Of a stretch of 8,795 bases of DNA, positions 5,506 through 8,795 are shown in pieces. Position 1 is the stretch's first letter, and every line of letters starts with the position of its first letter. The translations under genes were made by a program, and so were the position numbers. This DNA comes from an uncultured Clostridia bacterium (GTDB lineage Bacteria; Bacillota; Clostridia; Peptostreptococcales; Anaerovoracaceae), in NCBI GenBank assembly GCA_934277655.1, contig CAKQVC010000067.1, positions 1 through 8,795 on the forward strand, in the 5' to 3' direction. The notes under the pieces were generated by a model. The model did no database searches, had not been told where the DNA came from, and saw only the letters and a program-made list of their open reading frames with translations.

Positions 5506-5551
5506 CTGTTTCGTCACGTCCCACTATTTATACCTCTAAATTTTCTACCGT

Positions 5552-6604
5552 TTATGCCAGCAAATACAGGTCATCCAGCCCCAGCAGATCCATCAGAACC
5601 CAGATCGTATCGTTGACCTCTCTTCTGGTATTGAAATAGCCAAAGCTGAAACGTGTAATATCTTTTGGATCCACGTTCAGATCTTCGCACAGCCGCAGTG
5701 CACCACAGTTTCCGTCTTTAACCGTAATTCCGTTTTTACGCATATGGAGTTTTACTTCTTCTCCGGTAAAGCCTTCTACTTTTATGGTTACGGTCGGGAT
5801 TCTGATTCCGGTGCCAAAATCGCCGTAGACGGTTACTTTGTCCATAGACTGTACACTCTCGAAGAAACGTTTTGCGAGGCGGTGCGGGAATACAGAAATG
5901 CCGTAAATGCCTTTTCCCTTGATAAAATCCATGGCTGCACAGAATTTTCCCAGGATCTCTTCGCTCACATTGTCTAAAGGCAATGGGACTTCAAGTCCTG
6001 TCTGATCCTGAAAATCTACATCCAGGGTTTCTTTCAGGCAGATGCCTCCCAGCCCTGTCGGCCCCATCATTTTTTTATGAGCCGTAAAGCAGAACACATC
6101 AATTCCCAGATCTTTTAAGCAGATATCCATTGCCCCGGCTGCCTGTCTGCCGTCTGAAATGACCAGAACACCATGCCGTCTTGCGATAGCCGTTACCTTT
6201 TCCATATCCGTCACGTTGCCGATCAGATTGGATGCCATAGTAACTACCAGTGCCCTGGTTTGCGGATGGATTGCCTGTTCCAGAGCCTGATAATCTAAAA
6301 CTCCCCGATGATCAGTCTTCACATAATCCGTTTCAATGCCGTAAGCTTTCAGATTGTCTAATACAGATGTGACGTCTTCATGTTCCAGATCAGTTGAAAC
6401 CACATGATCCCCTTCCTTCAGAATGCTTCTCAGTGCGATTTCTACCGCTTCTCTGCCGCTGCCTGTAAAAAATACTTTCTGTTCATCACCGACACTGAAA
6501 AAAGCTGCTGTCTTTTTCTTTGTTTCCATGAAACTTGCAGGCTTTGCCGTCTTTATGGTTTCTGATTTCGCTATGGTTGTCTGTGCATTGTTTAAATAAA
6601 TCAT
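5552..6604 (-). CDS. Class V aminotransferase / cysteine desulfurase-like PLP enzyme, short form
   Basis: 350 residues of the NifS/CsdA/SufS superfamily. The N-terminal MIYLNNAQTT is the usual Y-x-(D/N)-N-A start. Also visible are GSGREAVEIAL (48-58) where the cofactor phosphate binds, H75 in LEHEDV stacking on the ring, D151 and Q154 (ISDGRQAAG), and the Schiff-base lysine K177 in TAHKKMMGPTGLGG. C300 in VKDGNCGALRLC sits where the persulfide-forming cysteine of desulfurases is expected. It is shorter than usual: the stretch between the N-terminal motif and the GSGREA motif lacks roughly 30 residues that normally include an NPSR/H-type segment. The exact reaction (desulfurase, selenocysteine lyase or another) is therefore uncertain. 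ATG 6604 follows AGAGG by 6 nt, and the nicotinamidase-like stop is 2 nt upstream, so the two are probably translationally coupled. It is last in the cluster and convergent with the aldo/keto reductase gene. Confidence 0.88.
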   Translation of the reverse strand: MIYLNNAQTTIAKSETIKTAKPASFMETKKKTAAFFSVGDEQKVFFTGSGREAVEIALRSILKEGDHVVSTDLEHEDVTSVLDNLKAYGIETDYVKTDHRGVLDYQALEQAIHPQTRALVVTMASNLIGNVTDMEKVTAIARRHGVLVISDGRQAAGAMDICLKDLGIDVFCFTAHKKMMGPTGLGGICLKETLDVDFQDQTGLEVPLPLDNVSEEILGKFCAAMDFIKGKGIYGISVFPHRLAKRFFESVQSMDKVTVYGDFGTGIRIPTVTIKVEGFTGEEVKLHMRKNGITVKDGNCGALRLCEDLNVDPKDITRFSFGYFNTRREVNDTIWVLMDLLGLDDLYLLA

Positions 6605-6606
6605 AT

Positions 6607-7146
6607 TTACCTCTTAACTTTCACATGTAGGTTTTCCATTATCGTCAGCGCGGCTTCACCCAGTGCTTCATCATTACTTGCAACACAGTCTGCGTCTATA
6701 AAGATCGGAACTTCCGGCATAGCTGCCTTGACAATGACCATGTTGGAAATTACACAGATATTCGTAACCACTCCTACAAGCTCCACGCTTTCGTATTCAT
6801 CTTCCCGAGTTCTCAGATAGTCAGCCAGTTCCAGTGATCCGAATGTCGGTTTGGAAAAGACCAGATCCTCTTCTGTCTGCAATGTGCCGATTTTTCCATA
6901 AAGCTGCCATCCATCAAATCCTTTGATGCAGTGCTCTACCGGAAGATTGATTCCCTCCTGAGTCTTTAAATAATCTTTTCCATGAGTATCCATCGTGAAG
7001 ATAATCTGTCCAACTTCTCCCAGTTCGCGATACTCTTGGATCTTCGCAGCAATGTTGTCCTCGATGGCTGCAGCTCCCGGGAATCCCAGCGAGCCAGCCA
7101 CAAAATCATTCTGGTAGTCTACTACGATCAACAGTTTCTTTTTCAT
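6607..7146 (-). CDS. Isochorismatase-family cysteine hydrolase, nicotinamidase-like
   Basis: 179 residues of the cysteine hydrolase fold, cytoplasmic. The triad is D10 (VVDYQNDF), K99 (FSKPTFGS) and C131 (VVTNICVISN), and the metal-site residues of nicotinamidases are suggested by D53 and H55 (TMDTH) and H72 (VEHC). This favours hydrolysis of nicotinamide to nicotinate (NAD salvage) over isochorismate hydrolysis, but other small amides cannot be excluded. I chose ATG 7146 (MKKKLL), which has AAGG at 10 nt; an upstream in-frame ATG at 7173 would add nine residues outside the fold and has no ribosome site. It follows the flavodoxin gene after a 106-nt gap and is immediately followed, 2 nt apart, by the desulfurase-like gene. 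Confidence 0.9.
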   Translation of the reverse strand: MKKKLLIVVDYQNDFVAGSLGFPGAAAIEDNIAAKIQEYRELGEVGQIIFTMDTHGKDYLKTQEGINLPVEHCIKGFDGWQLYGKIGTLQTEEDLVFSKPTFGSLELADYLRTREDEYESVELVGVVTNICVISNMVIVKAAMPEVPIFIDADCVASNDEALGEAALTIMENLHVKVKR

Positions 7147-7252
7147 TTTCTTTTCGCCTTTCTGTCCAAACATAGTTTTTGCAGCTTATGAGGCTCTTGA
7201 GGCTCTGCCGCTGCTGCAGTATTTTTGTCATCGATGATCTTCCATGTTTGTT
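7147..7252 (-). other. Spacer between flavodoxin and nicotinamidase-like genes
   Basis: A 106-nt gap with no clear promoter, terminator or gene on the minus strand. It contains a direct repeat GAGGCTCT (7190-7197 and 7199-7206, plus-strand reading). The genes on either side are probably co-transcribed. Confidence 0.4.
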
Positions 7253-7861
7253 TTATAAATTATCATTTTCCAGAACTTCATCTACGATCGGTTTTATTCT
7301 TTCCATATCTACCAGATCGCATCCATGTTCCAGGCGTTCTTTCAATACAGCATCCTCTGGAGACCGATCCCTCTCAGTTTTTCCGGCGATCATCTTCCTG
7401 GCTACTTTCATCAAAAGCTTGTCTGCACCTTTCAAAGCACTTGGATCATATGCTCCCGGAAGAAAATAGCATTTTAAATTTTTCAGATATTTCTTATCGA
7501 AATTGATCTCGATCAGCTGTTTTCTTGCCGTCTCGCTGTCTACGTGAATACCTACAGCAAAGATAAAGATCCGTTTCCGGCTTGTTCCTGCCTTCCTTGC
7601 TTCTTCTGCGGTAATCGTTCCATTGGATACCATTTCCAGGAGTTTCAGATCCGACTTGATCCATTTCGCAAACTTTTCGAATCCGCGGATGACTCCTGCC
7701 TGCACAGCACCGCCATAAATAACCGTGGTGTAATTGACGAATTCGCTTTTTTTAAAGGAATCGATCGGAACCGCCCGGCAGTCCAGTGCCTCGGCGATCT
7801 GCTCCGCATATGCCTGCGTGCTGCCGTAGACACTGCTATATAACACAATCGTATCACCCAT
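7253..7861 (-). CDS. Flavodoxin-domain protein (HemG-like / flavodoxin_5 type)
   Basis: 202 residues. The N-terminus is a flavodoxin fold: the FMN phosphate loop YSSVYGSTQAYAEQIAEAL lies near residues 8-26, and a second strand and loop, TTVIYGGAVQAGVIRGFEKF, follows near 45-64. The middle part (KRIFIFAVGIHVDS) is the third core strand. A charged helical C-terminal stretch (KMIAGKTERDRSPEDAVLKERLEHGCDLVDMERI) takes it beyond the roughly 150 residues of a simple flavodoxin. It is likely an FMN-dependent electron carrier or a protoporphyrinogen-oxidase-like protein; no haem genes are near, so the role is open. ATG 7861 is chosen because GGAGG (7870-7874) is 8 nt upstream; an in-frame ATG at 7876 overlaps that site and is unlikely. 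It is 72 nt after pfkA. Confidence 0.88.
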   Translation of the reverse strand: MGDTIVLYSSVYGSTQAYAEQIAEALDCRAVPIDSFKKSEFVNYTTVIYGGAVQAGVIRGFEKFAKWIKSDLKLLEMVSNGTITAEEARKAGTSRKRIFIFAVGIHVDSETARKQLIEINFDKKYLKNLKCYFLPGAYDPSALKGADKLLMKVARKMIAGKTERDRSPEDAVLKERLEHGCDLVDMERIKPIVDEVLENDNL

Positions 7862-7869
7862 ACTAACAA

Positions 7870-7874
7870 CCTCC
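7870..7874 (-). promoter_or_regulatory. Shine-Dalgarno GGAGG deciding the flavodoxin-gene start
   Basis: GGAGG followed by 8 nt and ATG 7861. The alternative ATG at 7876-7874 overlaps this site and has no purine-rich sequence before it. Confidence 0.8.
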
Positions 7875-7933
7875 ATTCTGATATGCTATTGCGATCGCAT
7901 AAGATGGCTCGTAAAATGCACTGCAGAATCGTC

Positions 7934-8795
7934 TTACCTGCTCAGCACATCGATCAGATCAAACATCTCTTTATCTACTTCTTTCGGGAAATCCAGTGCT
8001 TCCGATAAATCATATGCTGTAACCTTGCCCTCTGATGTTCCGATCGCCTTGCTCGGCGAATCTTCCTTCAGAAGTTCCACCGCCTTGGCTGCACACATGG
8101 TCGCAAGCAGACGATCCCGTAACGACGGACTGCCTCCACGCTGCAGATAAGATAACACAACCAGCCGTGTTTCCTTCCCTGTCAGATGCTCGATCTTCTT
8201 TACCAGTTCTTCACTGGACGGCTCAGTTCCCTCAGCCTTTATGATAATGCTATGCAGCTTGCCACGATTGCTGCCCTCAATGATTTTGCGGATGACCGCG
8301 TTGACATCCACCGGCTCTTCCGGGATCAAAACACATTCTGCACCGCCTGCCAGTCCTGCATACAAAGCAATGTCTCCGCAATGACGTCCCATGACCTCAA
8401 TGACCGTCGTTCTGTCATGAGCAGAAGATGTATCCCGGATCTTGGAAATCGCATCCAGTACCGTATTGACCGCCGTATCGAACCCGATCGTGTAATCTGT
8501 ATAATTCAGGTCGTTATCGATGGTCCCGGGAAGTCCCATGACCTTGATCCCCCGTCTGGACAGTTCTTCGCCGCCGTGAAGAGATCCATCTCCACCAATC
8601 ACAACCAGTCCTTCAATCCCAAAAGTACGCAAAATCTCTGCTGCCCGGTCGATCCACTCCGGCTGGCGGAATCTTTCGCTCCTGGCTGTTTTCAGTATCG
8701 TTCCTCCCCGATGGAGGATATCTCCTACCGAGCTTCTGTCCATCTGCCGGATATCCCCATCCAGAAGGCCTTCGTAGCCTCTTTCTATTCCATAA
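7934..8795 (-). CDS. pfkA: ATP-dependent 6-phosphofructokinase, 5' end outside the window
   Basis: Commits fructose 6-phosphate to glycolysis by phosphorylation to the 1,6-bisphosphate. The reading frame is open to the right edge (YGIERGYEGLLDGDIRQ precedes the first visible Met at 8743), so the N-terminus with the first nucleotide-binding glycine motif is missing; 286 residues are visible. Motifs are IGGDGSLHG, GLPGTIDNDLNYTDYTIGFDTA with the catalytic aspartate of TIDND, MGRHCGDIAL in the sugar-phosphate site, and LSYLQRGGSPSLRDR near the C-terminus. Glycine in both GGDGS and PGTIDND is the ATP-type signature; pyrophosphate-dependent enzymes carry D and K there. The C-terminal end is complete. 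It is first among the four minus-strand genes seen, and any promoter lies outside the window. Confidence 0.97.
   Translation of the reverse strand, partial: YGIERGYEGLLDGDIRQMDRSSVGDILHRGGTILKTARSERFRQPEWIDRAAEILRTFGIEGLVVIGGDGSLHGGEELSRRGIKVMGLPGTIDNDLNYTDYTIGFDTAVNTVLDAISKIRDTSSAHDRTTVIEVMGRHCGDIALYAGLAGGAECVLIPEEPVDVNAVIRKIIEGSNRGKLHSIIIKAEGTEPSSEELVKKIEHLTGKETRLVVLSYLQRGGSPSLRDRLLATMCAAKAVELLKEDSPSKAIGTSEGKVTAYDLSEALDFPKEVDKEMFDLIDVLSR

Noticed and set aside
5150..5524. Minus-strand open frame opposite the ferredoxin end of the aldo/keto reductase gene.
   Set aside because: Antisense to a coding region with intact motifs, and it crosses the terminator hairpin.
7890..7899. Perfect palindrome TGCGATCGCA in the pfkA-flavodoxin gap.
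   Set aside because: A 10-bp palindrome alone, with no promoter beside it and no U-run; likely chance or a methylation or restriction-type site.

Overview
The window reads as ordinary chromosome from a low-to-mid GC anaerobic Firmicute, most likely a clostridial (Lachnospiraceae-like) species. The grounds are the hrcA-grpE-dnaK order under a perfect CIRCE operator, a DnaK lacking the insertion found in the ATPase domain of Gram-negative DnaK, strong AGGAGG-type ribosome binding sites, sigma-A-type promoters and an aldo/keto reductase fused to a two-cluster ferredoxin. The exact genus cannot be read from the sequence; this placement is inference.

Layout. (1) Positions 1-2720, minus strand: the class I heat-shock operon hrcA-grpE-dnaK. 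Its promoter (TTGACA-17-TATATT) and CIRCE operator lie at 2650-2716, and dnaK runs off the left edge. (2) About 2740-2960: a gene-free stretch with a nested inverted repeat, a promoter-like pair embedded in a dyad (minus strand), and two tiny overlapping plus-strand reading frames. It is the least explained part of the window. (3) 2965-4333, minus strand: a small alarmone synthetase (RelQ type), a stand-alone NifU C-terminal-domain protein, and an unrecognised 75-residue six-cysteine protein, followed by an intrinsic terminator. (4) 4390-5505, plus strand: a near-consensus promoter, an aldo/keto reductase-ferredoxin fusion, and a strong terminator. It is divergent from the alarmone synthetase and is the only plus-strand gene. 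(5) 5552-8795, minus strand: a run of four genes, ATP-dependent 6-phosphofructokinase (5' end outside the window), a flavodoxin-domain protein, a nicotinamidase-like cysteine hydrolase, and a short cysteine-desulfurase-like PLP enzyme only 2 nt downstream of the hydrolase.

How the genes work together. The heat-shock operon is autoregulated: HrcA binds CIRCE just downstream of the promoter and shuts off hrcA, grpE and dnaK, while GrpE is the nucleotide-exchange factor for DnaK. The central minus-strand cluster mixes stringent-response signalling with thiol or Fe-S chemistry. The right-hand cluster mixes glycolysis, flavin redox, amide hydrolysis (possibly NAD salvage) and sulfur or PLP chemistry; no single pathway joining them is evident. 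I found no mobile element, CRISPR array, phage, tRNA or rRNA gene. The candidates for something undescribed are the 2740-2960 element and the six-cysteine protein.
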